A stretch of DNA of 51,689 nt from Bacteroidota bacterium (GCA_023251675.1 JAHEYJ010000005.1:1-51689); one strand, 5' to 3'. Shown: positions 16,285 through 25,456, counted from the first letter of the stretch. The notes: generated from the sequence alone by a model not told the origin. Translations and numbers: made by a program.

Positions 16285-16450
16285 AAAAAGGCAAACTCAT
16301 TGTTCACCTTCTTATTGAAATTAATCTTTCCTTAACTAATTACATGGTGTAATTTTAAAATTCCGGAAATAAAGAAAAAATAATATTTTCTTTCACAAGA
16401 GTGAATGTTTGCTGTACCAGAAAAAATAGTATAGGGAAAATTGGTATAAA

Positions 16451-18850
16451 TCAGATCCTTGCTCTTACCACCATCGCGATCGTTCTCGGCGGCTGAACAT
16501 CGCCCGGGCGGCCCATGCATTCGCGGTTGAGTAAATTGTTCACCACAACTGATATTCGTACGCCTTTTGCCATTTCATACGAGAAGCGTGCGTCAAAAAC
16601 AATGTCGCCGGTGTTGTGTTCTAAACGGTATTCTTTAAGCCCCGGAAGGATATATAATTTCCATGTAGGAAAAAGTTCTTCCAGCATGGAATTTTCAAAT
16701 TTGCGGTCGATGTTTTTCATGAATGAATTGTAACGGATGCTCATTCCGACACTGAATTTTTTGTAATCAGCCTGAACGTCGATTTTAGCAGTGTGTTCAT
16801 AGCGGTATTTCAGAACGTTTGCATAAACATACCGTTTGTCTTTATTAAAAAAGTGCGCGTAATCAATTACAGAATCAGGTTTGTTATAGGTTCCGCCGGA
16901 TACAGCTGAATCATAACTCAGATCGAGCGGTTTAATGTAGGTGTAACCGCCCAACACGGTTAGATTTACTTTCCCGATCTTTCCTTCTCCTGCCAAGACA
17001 ACTTCTGTTCCCATGATCCGCGCTCTTCCCACATTGATTGACTTGGCTCCGAAATATCCAGCCTTCTGAAATGGAGTTGGATTTCGAATGGTATCCGGAA
17101 CCCAATAATCAAAAGTAAACTCCATCATGTTCTTATATTCCTGCCAGAAACCGGCCAGGTCCAGGTAGCCCCGCCAGTTAGAGATCTTAAAAGCCTGCTT
17201 GGCTCCTATTTCGGCGCTCCACCCGGTTTCAGGCTGAAGTTTGGGATTCGGATAAAGGGTAAGCCCGCTTACTTTAGTGGAAATAAATTTTTCGGCAACA
17301 CTCGGAAAACGATACCCTTGCCCGAAAGAAGTGCGAAGGTGCGTGTACTTCGTGAGGCGGTAATTTAAACCCGCCCGTGCAACCGGATGAATGGGAATGA
17401 TGCTGGTGTCTTTCCCTAAAATAATTTTTGTTTTTGTTTCCGCTGTATCCACTTTGAAATATTCTCCGCGAACGCCCAGTGAAACATTCAGCCGGTTGAA
17501 TTTTTTGTCCGCCTGCGAAAAAATTCCAACGTTATCGCTGATATGATTTCCGTACATCGCTGCTGAAACGACTTGAGAAGTCGTGCCTGCAATACCGCTC
17601 GTGATGGTAAGTTCCTTTTTTAAGTGCATCTGGTACTGGTATTCTCCGTACCATACTTTTGAAATGGATTCCTGGTTCGTGTTGTTCTCGTTAGTAGCGA
17701 GGTAATAACGGGTTTTCAAACTGTGGCGGTGGCCTTTCGGGGTGAAATAGGTGATGAACGGGTCGATCGTTCTGCGAAGAACACGGTAATCGCTTACAGA
17801 ACCGCCCTGCGGGTAATACGCAGAATCGGCATTTTGCCAAAGTGTAAAATACCCCCCGTGACAATCCATAAGGTTTCCGTTCACGCCTATTGAGAGCCCT
17901 TTCACTTTCTGAAACCTATAACGCGTTCCGAAGTTGATGCGGTGGCGCTGTTCGATTTCAAGTTTCCGGTAACCGTCATCATAAAAAGCATCCCCGCCGA
18001 GAACAAGGTCTAAATTATTTACCTGGCGAGTGTGCATAACCGAAATATTGGTAATAGCCGGTCGGCTGGCATTATCCCACCATTGAAGTGAATCGCGTTT
18101 CGGAGTGCAATAGAACCCCTTCGACATATTGAATGTGGTATGGGCGCTGTCAGTCGGATAGGTTGTGCGGATATTGATCACGCCGTTCATTGCTGAAGAA
18201 CCGAATAGTGCCGAGGAGGCTCCTTTAATCACTTCCACCTGCTCGATATTTTCTGCCGGAATAAAATTCCATTTTACATCGCCTGCGTCGGCGGTTAGAA
18301 GAGGAAGGTCATCCACCAATACAAGAACCCGTGTGCCGGCACCATAACTGAATCCACTTCCTCCACGAATGTTCGCCTGGCCGTCAAGAATATTCACACC
18401 CGGGCATTGTTGCATCATGTCTTCCATGTTCACCGTATTCTTGTTCTCAATCAATGATTGCTTCATCACATCCATGGATACGGTGACTTCTTCCAGTTTC
18501 TGTTCAAACTTCCCTGCTGAAATGACCATGGTGCCGAGTTCGGTGGCTTCAATGGCAAGTGCGACATCCAGCTTTGTAATTTCATTTTCTTTTATTTCTG
18601 CTTTACGAACCGTTGTGCTGTAACCTATGAGTTTGAATTCCACAGAATGGTTTCCGGCAAGGCATTTTATTTCATACGAGCCATCAGCACCGGAAGAGGT
18701 AGCGCCTTTCCCGTCAATGTAGATGCTTACTCCGCCAAGTGTTTCTTTTGTTTTATCGTCTGTAATGATCCCGTGCAGGGTTCCCTGTTGGGCAGAAAGA
18801 ACAGCCAGCTGAAACATAAAATAAAAAAGGGTAAGTAATCGTATTGCCAT
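16451..18850 (-). CDS. TonB-dependent outer membrane receptor with carboxypeptidase-like N-domain
   Basis: 799 residues from the ATG at 18850, chosen because it begins a clean signal peptide (MAIRLLTLFYFMFQLAVLSAQ); a frame 21 residues longer has no signal character. Next comes a CarboxypepD_reg-like domain (GTLHGIITDDKTKETLGGVSIYI, about 22-105), a TonB plug domain (about 120-235, with VNILDGQANIRGGSGFSYG and VEVIKGASSALFGSSAMNGVINI), and a 22-strand-type barrel to the C-terminus. It imports a ligand across the outer membrane with TonB energy. No SusD partner lies beside it, so a cobalamin, siderophore or metal ligand is as likely as a glycan. A possible promoter lies at 19004-19011, beyond an ATTCGTAATTCG repeat. 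Confidence 0.9.
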   Translation of the reverse strand: MAIRLLTLFYFMFQLAVLSAQQGTLHGIITDDKTKETLGGVSIYIDGKGATSSGADGSYEIKCLAGNHSVEFKLIGYSTTVRKAEIKENEITKLDVALAIEATELGTMVISAGKFEQKLEEVTVSMDVMKQSLIENKNTVNMEDMMQQCPGVNILDGQANIRGGSGFSYGAGTRVLVLVDDLPLLTADAGDVKWNFIPAENIEQVEVIKGASSALFGSSAMNGVINIRTTYPTDSAHTTFNMSKGFYCTPKRDSLQWWDNASRPAITNISVMHTRQVNNLDLVLGGDAFYDDGYRKLEIEQRHRINFGTRYRFQKVKGLSIGVNGNLMDCHGGYFTLWQNADSAYYPQGGSVSDYRVLRRTIDPFITYFTPKGHRHSLKTRYYLATNENNTNQESISKVWYGEYQYQMHLKKELTITSGIAGTTSQVVSAAMYGNHISDNVGIFSQADKKFNRLNVSLGVRGEYFKVDTAETKTKIILGKDTSIIPIHPVARAGLNYRLTKYTHLRTSFGQGYRFPSVAEKFISTKVSGLTLYPNPKLQPETGWSAEIGAKQAFKISNWRGYLDLAGFWQEYKNMMEFTFDYWVPDTIRNPTPFQKAGYFGAKSINVGRARIMGTEVVLAGEGKIGKVNLTVLGGYTYIKPLDLSYDSAVSGGTYNKPDSVIDYAHFFNKDKRYVYANVLKYRYEHTAKIDVQADYKKFSVGMSIRYNSFMKNIDRKFENSMLEELFPTWKLYILPGLKEYRLEHNTGDIVFDARFSYEMAKGVRISVVVNNLLNRECMGRPGDVQPPRTIAMVVRARI

Positions 18851-18960
18851 TCTTTTATTTTTGCTCTTTGATTTACTCAACGCATTCAGGTTTCTGAACC
18901 AATAGGTATACAACAGATAATGAAAGAGCTACTTACGAATTAAAAACCAAAAAGGTTACC

Positions 18961-18984
18961 ATTCGTAATTCGTGAGTTCGTAAT
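18961..18984. repeat. ATTCGTAATTCG-family repeat upstream of the TonB receptor
   Basis: attcgtaattcgtgagttcg and flanking copies lie between the receptor start and its likely promoter. The same family recurs near 22.0, 28.1, 33.2, 34.0 and 43.7 kb. Confidence 0.7.
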
Positions 18985-19003
18985 AAGTAGTGAGTTTGTT
19001 ATA

Positions 19004-19011
19004 CAAAAGTA
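19004..19011 (-). promoter_or_regulatory. Possible -7 box TACTTTTG for the TonB receptor
   Basis: Exact TAnnTTTG match on the minus strand, inside the palindrome ttatacaaaagtataa. It is about 150 bases from the receptor start, so the leader would contain the ATTCG repeat. Confidence 0.4.
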
Positions 19012-19035
19012 TAAAAAGAGATCAAAGAAGGAAAC

Positions 19036-20151
19036 ATGCCGGAAACGCTCTTATATAACATAGGTATAACCCTCCTGCCGGGCGTTGGGGATGTGACCGC
19101 CAAAAACCTGGTTGCTTATTGCGGCAGTGCGGAAGCTGTTTTTAAAGAAAAGCGAACCCGACTGGAAAGAATTCCCGGTATCGGCAGCCTCACTGCTGCC
19201 ACTATTTCGAAAGGGGATGTCCTTAAAGATGCTTTATCAAGAGCGGAAGAAGAAATAGCCTTCATTCAGAAAGAAGGGATCACCCCTCTTTTCTTTACGG
19301 ATACAAATTATCCTTCCCGCCTAAAACAATGCGATGATTCGCCGATAATGCTGTACGCAAAAGGGAAAATGAACCTGAACACTGAAAAAATTGTAAGCAT
19401 CGTCGGGTCACGGAAATCAACGGAATACGGGAGAAAGATATGCGAACAGATCGTTGAATCGCTTGCTCCGTACAACGTGATGATCACTAGCGGACTTGCT
19501 TACGGAATTGATATCCTAGCGCACCGTTCATCCCTGAAAAATAATTTGACTACCGTTGGTGTTCTTGCACACGGACTTGATCTCCTCTACCCAGGCGAGC
19601 ATACCGGCACGTCAGAAAAAATGATCAGGAACGGCGGATTGCTGACGGAATTCCTGAGTAAAACAAAGATGGCACCTGAATATTTTCCGAAGCGAAACCG
19701 GATCGTGGCCGGAATGGCCGATGCCACGATCGTTATTGAAGCTTCGGTGAAAAGCGGGGCATTGATCACCGCTGAAATTGCCAACTCGTACAACCGTGAT
19801 GTATTTGCCGTTCCGGGCAGAATGGATGATCCTTCTTCAGAAGGCTGCAACCTGTTCATCAAAGCCAACAAAGCCATGCTGATCCAGTCGGCAGACGATG
19901 TGATCAAGGCAATGAACTGGGATGTGGAGAGTAAGAAACCCAAACCGGTTCAGGCAAGGCTCTTTGCCCATCTTTCTCCTGAAGAAGAAACGCTTGTCAG
20001 CCTGCTGAAAGAAAAAGACAAGATCCATATAGACGATCTATGCCTCGCTTCACAATTGACAATGAGCCGCGCCGCCGCCGTTCTGCTCAACCTGGAATTC
20101 TCAGGCACCGTAAAATCACTTCCCGGAAAGATGTATTCATTAAACAATTAG
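19036..20151 (+). CDS. dprA: DNA-processing protein DprA
   Basis: Loads RecA on incoming single-stranded DNA during natural transformation. 371 residues in three parts: an N-terminal helix-hairpin-helix/SAM-like region (GITLLPGVGDVTAKNLVAYCG, IPGIGSLTAATI, residues 9-60), the Rossmann-like DprA domain (about 75-290) with VSIVGSRKSTEYGRK, ITSGLAYGIDILAHRSSL, FPKRNRIVAGMADATIVIEA and FAVPGRMDDPSSEGCN, and a C-terminal winged-helix domain (about 310-371, IHIDDLCLASQLTMSRAAAVLLNLEFSG). All conserved segments are present. It occurs in the same window as comM but not beside it. Confidence 0.95.
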   Translation: MPETLLYNIGITLLPGVGDVTAKNLVAYCGSAEAVFKEKRTRLERIPGIGSLTAATISKGDVLKDALSRAEEEIAFIQKEGITPLFFTDTNYPSRLKQCDDSPIMLYAKGKMNLNTEKIVSIVGSRKSTEYGRKICEQIVESLAPYNVMITSGLAYGIDILAHRSSLKNNLTTVGVLAHGLDLLYPGEHTGTSEKMIRNGGLLTEFLSKTKMAPEYFPKRNRIVAGMADATIVIEASVKSGALITAEIANSYNRDVFAVPGRMDDPSSEGCNLFIKANKAMLIQSADDVIKAMNWDVESKKPKPVQARLFAHLSPEEETLVSLLKEKDKIHIDDLCLASQLTMSRAAAVLLNLEFSGTVKSLPGKMYSLNN

Positions 20152-20280
20152 TTCATTCGAAAAGTTTTCAGAAGCATTCTCTTTTTGTTCATAACTAAGC
20201 GTAAAAGTTGGATGTAAAATTTTCAAAACAAATTAGTTTTTTGAAACCTTTGCAGGTATTCAGAACTAATTAATTCTTCT

Positions 20281-21219
20281 ATGAACCCATCCGCTGAACC
20301 CATCCTTCAGGAAAATAAAGACCGATTCGTAGTATTCCCGATCCAGCACCAGGATCTGTGGGACCTGTACAAGAAAGCAGAAGCCAGTTTCTGGACGGCA
20401 GAAGAAATCGATCTTTCTGCTGACTTCCGTGACTGGGAGAACAAACTCACCAGTGATGAAAAGCATTTTATTAAACACGTGCTGGGATTCTTCGCGGCCA
20501 GCGACGGTATCGTTAATGAAAACCTGGCGGTTAACTTCCTTCACGAAGTGCAATGGCCGGAAGCACGTTCCTTTTACGCATTTCAGATCATGACTGAAAA
20601 TATTCATTCTGAAACGTATTCCTTATTAATAGACAGCTATATAAAAGATCCGAAAGAAAAAGACCGTCTGCTGCATTCCGTTGAAACAATTCCTTCCGTT
20701 GGAAAAAAAGCGGAATGGGCCTTGAAATTCATCCGCAGCGGAAGTTTTGCTGAACGCCTTGTTGCCTTTGCTGCCGTAGAAAGTATTTTCTTTTCCGGAA
20801 GTTCCTGCGCCATTTTCTGGCTGAAGAAGAACGGGCTGATGGCGGGTTTGAGTTATGCCAACGACCTCATTTCAAGAGATGAAAAACTACACTCCGATTT
20901 CGCCTGCCTGCTTTATTCCAAATTGAAAAATCAATTGACTAAAGAAAAAGCAACTGAAATAATTACCAGCGCTGTTACTGCTGAATGCGGTTTTATTCGC
21001 GATGCAATCCCTGTAAAACTCATCGGAATGAATGACGAACTGATGTGCAAGCATGTTGAGTTTACGGCTGACCATTTGCTATCAGCGTTTGGCTGTGAAA
21101 AAATTTATCATACCGTCAGTCCCTTCGACTTTATGGAAAAATCTTCACGGGGAAATTCAACAATTAACCAAAGGCGAATGGCTGAGTTTCAGAAAGAAGG
21201 CATTCGCCTGGGCAAGTAA
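20281..21219 (+). CDS. nrdB: Ribonucleotide reductase class I small subunit NrdB
   Basis: Carries the di-iron tyrosyl radical used to reduce ribonucleotides. Expected metal ligands are all visible: Asp44 (AEEIDLSAD), Glu106 and His109 (TENIHSETY), Glu167 (AVESIFFSG), Glu201 and His204 (SRDEKLHSD); the radical Tyr is Tyr113. At 312 residues it is short, and it ends at RRMAEFQKEGIRLGK with no acidic, Phe-ending tail of the type (FTLDADF-like) that docks NrdB into NrdA. nrdA is not in the window. A near-consensus AACCTTTG (20245-20252) may be its -7 box. Probably functional in metal assembly, but subunit docking deserves a check. Confidence 0.93.
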   Translation: MNPSAEPILQENKDRFVVFPIQHQDLWDLYKKAEASFWTAEEIDLSADFRDWENKLTSDEKHFIKHVLGFFAASDGIVNENLAVNFLHEVQWPEARSFYAFQIMTENIHSETYSLLIDSYIKDPKEKDRLLHSVETIPSVGKKAEWALKFIRSGSFAERLVAFAAVESIFFSGSSCAIFWLKKNGLMAGLSYANDLISRDEKLHSDFACLLYSKLKNQLTKEKATEIITSAVTAECGFIRDAIPVKLIGMNDELMCKHVEFTADHLLSAFGCEKIYHTVSPFDFMEKSSRGNSTINQRRMAEFQKEGIRLGK

Positions 21220-21270
21220 GGCGCGGCTTATTCCATTTGAAAATCGTGAATCCGTAAAAAGCGGATTTTG

Positions 21271-21278
21271 TATATTCG
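21271..21278 (+). promoter_or_regulatory. -7 box TATATTCG for frr
   Basis: TAnnTTCG variant, 24 bases before the frr ATG at 21303. Part of the leader (gaaattcgtaatac) resembles the ATTCG repeat family. Confidence 0.5.
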
Positions 21279-21302
21279 CTGAAATTCGTAATACATATAG
21301 TC

Positions 21303-21866
21303 ATGAATCCGAATGCACAATTTGCAATAGACACCACAAAAGAAAAGATGGACAAAGCCATCTCCCATCTTGAAAACGAACTCACCAAAGTGAGAACCGG
21401 CCGGGCCAACCCCAGTATGCTGGAAGGTGTCCGGGTGGATTATTATGGAAACATGACGCCGCTCAACCAGGTGGCCAATGTGAGCACGCCGGATGCTCGT
21501 TCGCTGATGATCCAGCCATGGGAAAAAAGCATGATCGAGCCGATACAAAAAGCCATTCAGGCAGCCAATCTCGGATTTAACCCGGGTAACAACGGAAATA
21601 CAGTCATCATCAATGTACCTGCCCTTACGGAAGACAGGAGAAAAGACCTTGTAAAGAAAGCAAAATCAGAAGGCGAGAATGCAAAAGTGGGCATACGTAA
21701 AGCACGCCAGGAAGGAAATGAAGCCGTAAAAAAAATAACTAAGCCGACTCTTACGCTGGATGAAACAAAAGAAGCGGAAGCAAAAATCCAGGAGCTTACC
21801 GATTCGTATATTATGAAAGTAGACAAGCACCTGGAGCAGAAGGAGAAGGAGATCCTTACTGTCTAA
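21303..21866 (+). CDS. frr: Ribosome recycling factor
   Basis: Splits post-termination ribosomes together with EF-G. The 187-residue length is standard. Family signatures: KAISHLENELTKVRTGRANPSMLEGVRVDYYG, PLNQVANVSTPDARSLMIQPW, and the C-terminal helix with RKDLVKKAKSEGENAKVGIRKARQEGNEAVKK. All segments are intact. It is usually next to pyrH or tsf; here it stands alone after nrdB, under its own likely promoter, and is followed by a GC-rich palindrome before a convergent gene. Confidence 0.96.
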   Translation: MNPNAQFAIDTTKEKMDKAISHLENELTKVRTGRANPSMLEGVRVDYYGNMTPLNQVANVSTPDARSLMIQPWEKSMIEPIQKAIQAANLGFNPGNNGNTVIINVPALTEDRRKDLVKKAKSEGENAKVGIRKARQEGNEAVKKITKPTLTLDETKEAEAKIQELTDSYIMKVDKHLEQKEKEILTV

Positions 21867-21881
21867 GAGGCCCCACCCCTA

Positions 21882-21900
21882 CCCTCCCCAAAGGGGAGGG
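21882..21900. repeat. Palindrome ccctcccc-aaa-ggggaggg between convergent genes
   Basis: Perfect 8-bp arms around a 3-base loop, lying between frr and the leftward propeller gene. It may act as a two-way transcript end, although no long T-tract follows. The same style of element (CCCTAAAGGG) occurs between groES and groEL. Confidence 0.65.
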
Positions 21901-21916
21901 AGCCAGAGCCCAAAAT

Positions 21917-24430
21917 TTATTTCTGAATTATTATTTTTTTGACAGCGTTTCCGATTTTTACGAAGTAAATTCCATTGGGAAGATTTCCACTACCAATTAC
22001 GAATGAATCCGAATTACGAATAACTTCAGGATACAGTTGTTTCCCCATCACATCAAAAAATTTTATATCATCAATTCGTAATTCGTTCGAATTCGTAATT
22101 CGTAGAATAGCGGTTTCGCTAAAAGGGTTCGGATACACAGAAATTTTTTCCTGAGAAAATTCAGCAACACCCATTGGATTCATAAGTCCCATCTTCATTC
22201 CGTTCCCAAAACTGGAAACCCAGATCTCATTTGTGTTGAAAGGATTAAAGTAAACCCGTTCCGGCTGGCGGAATGGATAATTGCTGACGTTTGAAAAAGT
22301 TGGCGTGCCGGAATTGATATTACTGCTCATCCATAATCCCTGTGTTTCGGTGGTCAGATAAATTTGATTTGCGTTAGCAGGATTGAACGTGCAGGAAGTT
22401 ACCCTGTCCAACGTTGTTCCCGTAAGTTTGGTCCATGAGGTTCCGCGGTTGGTGGTTTTGTACAAGCCGCCCAGGTTTTGAGGAATACTTCCCCATCCGC
22501 TGAAAACGCCAGCGTACCAGGTATTTTGCGTTGCATCGTTCGGATCAACTACAATATCTTTTGTCCAGTAATCCATTCCTGCATCGGAAACATCCGTCCA
22601 GGAATTTGTTGCCGGGTTATAAATATAACATCCGGAGCTTTGCGTGAAAACCGTAGTGCGCCTGCCCGAAAATGTAGCAACTAATTTTCCATCATTGAGA
22701 ACAGTGAGACAAGCCGGGTGTCCTTCCGTTCGCGGAGGAGTTGGTGTCAGCGTCCATGTGGAAGTTGCCAATGAACTTAAGTTATCGCAGCGATAAACAC
22801 CGCCTGCCACTCCCGATCCTGCATGATTGATCACACTTGCATACGCGCGGTTCGTATTGTTCGGATCGAGCGCCACCCAAAACACCGGGTGACCGAAAGA
22901 ATGCAGCTGCGTCCATGTTAATCCATTATCTGTTGAGTAAACAATTTTTCCATTTGCATCGGCAGCATCCAGTTGCGCATCTGCCAAACGCGTGCTTTGG
23001 TACATGTCGTGAATGTTGGAAGTTCCGGCGTACATTGTTCCGTTTGTGCCTATCGCCACCCGGTACGTTGAGTTCACAGAATTTCCGGTATAGTTGAACG
23101 ACCATGCATTTCCTCCGTCGGTGGAACGGATTCCTCCTATGTCAGAGTAACTTGCCCACATTGTTGATGCATTCGCCCACGACACCTGCCAGCAAGTCGT
23201 ATTCTCCATACCAATACTGTTATAGTTTTGTTTTTTAGGCGTCAGTGCATTGGCAGGATGCTCGTTTGAAGTATTCACATACGCCTGTTTCCAGGTGCTC
23301 CCTCCGTCGTTTGTTTTATGGCAAAATCCAAAATCTCCGAAGATCACTTCCTCTTTATTATTTGCAGCTACATCAAAACCAAACGGGCATTCTCCCCAGC
23401 TCCAATCTTTGTCGCCGCCTGTTCCGCTCCAGCCGGTGATGATGTTCAGATTGTTTGCCGTGTTGAAGGTGTGTGTCCACGAAGTTCCGGCATTCGCGGT
23501 TTTCATAATGTTCGGATATCCATTCGCATCGCTTCCTGCGAGATAAGCCGTGGTGATGTCATTTTGCGCCATGTCGACGTACATGATATAATCTGTTCCT
23601 AATGTAACGCCGCTCATCTTCGAAACCCATTGCGTAGTTCCGTAATCGCAGGAATAAACGCCGGCGAGGAAACCGTTGTAATCGCTGCCTACCAAACCAA
23701 CATACATATTCGCTGCGGTTCCAGTGGTACAGAAAAAGCGGGTCGTGGCTCCGACCTTCGCGCCGGTGAAAGAAAAGATCGCTTCCGCAGCCGGAATTCC
23801 GGTGATCGTGGCGGTGATCCATGATGTTCCTCCATTAGCAGAGACCAGAACGCCGTCATTTGTTCCGATGTAAATATTATTCCCATCCCAGAAAACTCCG
23901 CCGACAATATTTCCGCTTCCGGAATTCAGCGCCGTATGAATGAGCGTAAAGGTGGTTCCGCCGTTGCTGGAAAAATAAATTTCCCCATAGAACGAAATGA
24001 TCACACGCTGGCCGTTATTATAATCCACATCAATCGTATAAATATCGGATGTCGCATCCGGATTTCCCGCGAGCGGAGTCCAGGTTACTCCGTTGTCCGT
24101 GCTTTTCACAGGAAGTGCAACCTGAGCAGGATCGGGATAGCTGATGCTGTACAAAAGATTTGTGGTGGAAGTAAAACACATTTTAGAATTATGTCCGCCG
24201 ACGAACTGTGAAAAGTTCAGTTGAGAATAAGTAAGTCCGAAATCCGTAGTGTGAAACAGTTCGCTCATATCGCAAGCGATGTAATATTCGTTGTTGTTGC
24301 CGGGATTGATACTGGGCGAGAACAATGCGCCGCCGCCGCCGATGCCGCGGGGAGACCAGGTTGTAGGTTGCGTGAATGAGTAGGCAATAGGCAATAAGCA
24401 ATAGGCAATGATGAGAAAATGTTTTTTCAT
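21917..24430 (-). CDS. T9SS-secreted beta-propeller protein with type A sorting tail, GH74-like
   Basis: 837 residues. The signal peptide MKKHFLIIAYCLLPIAYSFTQ is partly written by tandem ggcaata repeats. The body has many Asp-box motifs (for example STDNGVTWTPL, SANGGTSWITA, TNDGGSTWKQAY, STDGGNAWSF, STDNGLTWTQL, TTNRGTSWTKL), as in BNR/sortilin-type propellers. The first blade, GIGGGGALFSPSINP...YIACDMSELFHTTD, resembles the start of GH74 xyloglucanases, including an Asp where that family has a catalytic one; enzyme activity is unproven. The last about 80 residues (VYPNPFSETAIL...LPNGIYFVKIGNAVKKIIIQK) are a type A T9SS sorting domain, so the protein is exported and probably anchored on the surface. 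Two ATTCG-type repeats encode loops in that tail. It starts 12 bases after the radical SAM gene. Confidence 0.88.
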   Translation of the reverse strand: MKKHFLIIAYCLLPIAYSFTQPTTWSPRGIGGGGALFSPSINPGNNNEYYIACDMSELFHTTDFGLTYSQLNFSQFVGGHNSKMCFTSTTNLLYSISYPDPAQVALPVKSTDNGVTWTPLAGNPDATSDIYTIDVDYNNGQRVIISFYGEIYFSSNGGTTFTLIHTALNSGSGNIVGGVFWDGNNIYIGTNDGVLVSANGGTSWITATITGIPAAEAIFSFTGAKVGATTRFFCTTGTAANMYVGLVGSDYNGFLAGVYSCDYGTTQWVSKMSGVTLGTDYIMYVDMAQNDITTAYLAGSDANGYPNIMKTANAGTSWTHTFNTANNLNIITGWSGTGGDKDWSWGECPFGFDVAANNKEEVIFGDFGFCHKTNDGGSTWKQAYVNTSNEHPANALTPKKQNYNSIGMENTTCWQVSWANASTMWASYSDIGGIRSTDGGNAWSFNYTGNSVNSTYRVAIGTNGTMYAGTSNIHDMYQSTRLADAQLDAADANGKIVYSTDNGLTWTQLHSFGHPVFWVALDPNNTNRAYASVINHAGSGVAGGVYRCDNLSSLATSTWTLTPTPPRTEGHPACLTVLNDGKLVATFSGRRTTVFTQSSGCYIYNPATNSWTDVSDAGMDYWTKDIVVDPNDATQNTWYAGVFSGWGSIPQNLGGLYKTTNRGTSWTKLTGTTLDRVTSCTFNPANANQIYLTTETQGLWMSSNINSGTPTFSNVSNYPFRQPERVYFNPFNTNEIWVSSFGNGMKMGLMNPMGVAEFSQEKISVYPNPFSETAILRITNSNELRIDDIKFFDVMGKQLYPEVIRNSDSFVIGSGNLPNGIYFVKIGNAVKKIIIQK
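21996..22106. repeat. Two ATTCGTAATTCG clusters inside the T9SS tail coding region
   Basis: Clusters at 21996-22023 and 22072-22106 belong to the dispersed ATTCGTAATTCG family. On the coding strand they give VIRNSDSFVI and LRITNSNELRI, both in variable loops between the conserved tail motifs. Confidence 0.75.
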
Positions 24431-24442
24431 GGTGATATAATT

Positions 24443-25456
24443 TTAAAGAAATACATTAATTCCTTCGGAACAATTCCGGCAAATATCAATTTCTTTTCGG
24501 GATTTCAAAAGCGAAGTGCGGAATTTTTTATACGAATCGTTTTGCCATATCTCTTTAAATGTTTTCTCCTGTAAATTTCCCAGCTGATGCTTTGCATCCT
24601 TGTCAAAACAGCAGGGAACTACATTGCCGTCCCAGGTGATGACGCAACTGTTCCACATTTTCCAGCAACCGAGTAATTGAGAATTGAGAATTGAGAATTG
24701 AGAATTGGTTTTCTTATACCGTGAGAATTTTTCATTTATCGGAATTCTGTCATTGCCTTGAGTATAATCGTATATCTGCGCTGTTTTGATCTTTACTTCA
24801 TCAACGCCTAATTGCTTGCCGAGTTTTTTTATTTCTTCCACTTCGTTCTCGTTCTGGCGGAAGACCACGAACTGAAAGATCACGTGCGGCGTTTTTGATC
24901 GTAGTTCTTTTTTCCACTTCAGAATATTCTTTGTTCCGTCAATTACTTTTTGCAGGTCGCCTCCGATGCGGTACGATTGATATGATTCCTGCGTGGTTCC
25001 GTCAACAGAAATTATTAACCGGTCCAAACCTGACTCTACAGTTGCTTTTGCATTTGCATCATCCAGGTAATGTGCGTTGGTGGAAGTAGCCGTGTAAATA
25101 TTTTTTTCCGAAGCGTATTTCACCATCTCCAGGAACTTCGGGTTCAGGTACGGTTCTCCCTGGAAATAAAAAGTGAGGTAAAAAATATCTTTGTACAGTT
25201 CGTCGATGATCTTCCGGAAAAAAGATTCTTCGAGCATTCCGGTCGGCCGTGAGAAGCTGCGAAGTCCGCTCGGGCATTCGGGGCAGCGCAAATTGCAACT
25301 CGTGGTCGGCTCAATGGCAATGCTGACGGGCATTCCCCATTGGTACGGCTTCTTTGTCCATTTTGAAAAATAATATCCGGCCAGGACCTTGCCGGCATTT
25401 ATTACTCTTCGGAAAGTAACTTTGAAAACGAGGTTCTTTTTGTCTGCAATGTTCAT
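24443..25456 (-). CDS. Radical SAM/SPASM domain protein
   Basis: 337 residues. The N-terminal radical SAM domain has CNLRCPEC with Cys54, Cys58 and Cys61 (CxxxCxxC) to bind the 4Fe-4S cluster and SAM. The C-terminal SPASM-type region (about 275-337) has CWKMWNSCVITWDGNVVPCCFDKDAKHQLGN and a final CRNC, enough Cys for auxiliary clusters. Related proteins modify peptides or sugars, or act in surface glycan and cofactor pathways; the substrate is unknown. It precedes the T9SS propeller gene by 12 bases on the same strand, so a functional link is possible. Residues NSQFSILNSQLL are encoded by a 7-base tandem repeat. A TACTTTCG box (25466-25473) lies 9 bases before the ATG. Confidence 0.87.
   Translation of the reverse strand: MNIADKKNLVFKVTFRRVINAGKVLAGYYFSKWTKKPYQWGMPVSIAIEPTTSCNLRCPECPSGLRSFSRPTGMLEESFFRKIIDELYKDIFYLTFYFQGEPYLNPKFLEMVKYASEKNIYTATSTNAHYLDDANAKATVESGLDRLIISVDGTTQESYQSYRIGGDLQKVIDGTKNILKWKKELRSKTPHVIFQFVVFRQNENEVEEIKKLGKQLGVDEVKIKTAQIYDYTQGNDRIPINEKFSRYKKTNSQFSILNSQLLGCWKMWNSCVITWDGNVVPCCFDKDAKHQLGNLQEKTFKEIWQNDSYKKFRTSLLKSRKEIDICRNCSEGINVFL
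24675..24707 (-). repeat. 7-base tandem repeat inside the radical SAM gene
   Basis: Four exact copies of aattgag and a partial fifth. Because 7 is not a multiple of 3, gain or loss of one copy would shift the frame of the SPASM domain. Confidence 0.9.

Noticed and set aside
24675-24707. CRISPR-like array
   Set aside because: The repeats are 7 bases long, directly tandem and without spacers, and lie in a coding region.
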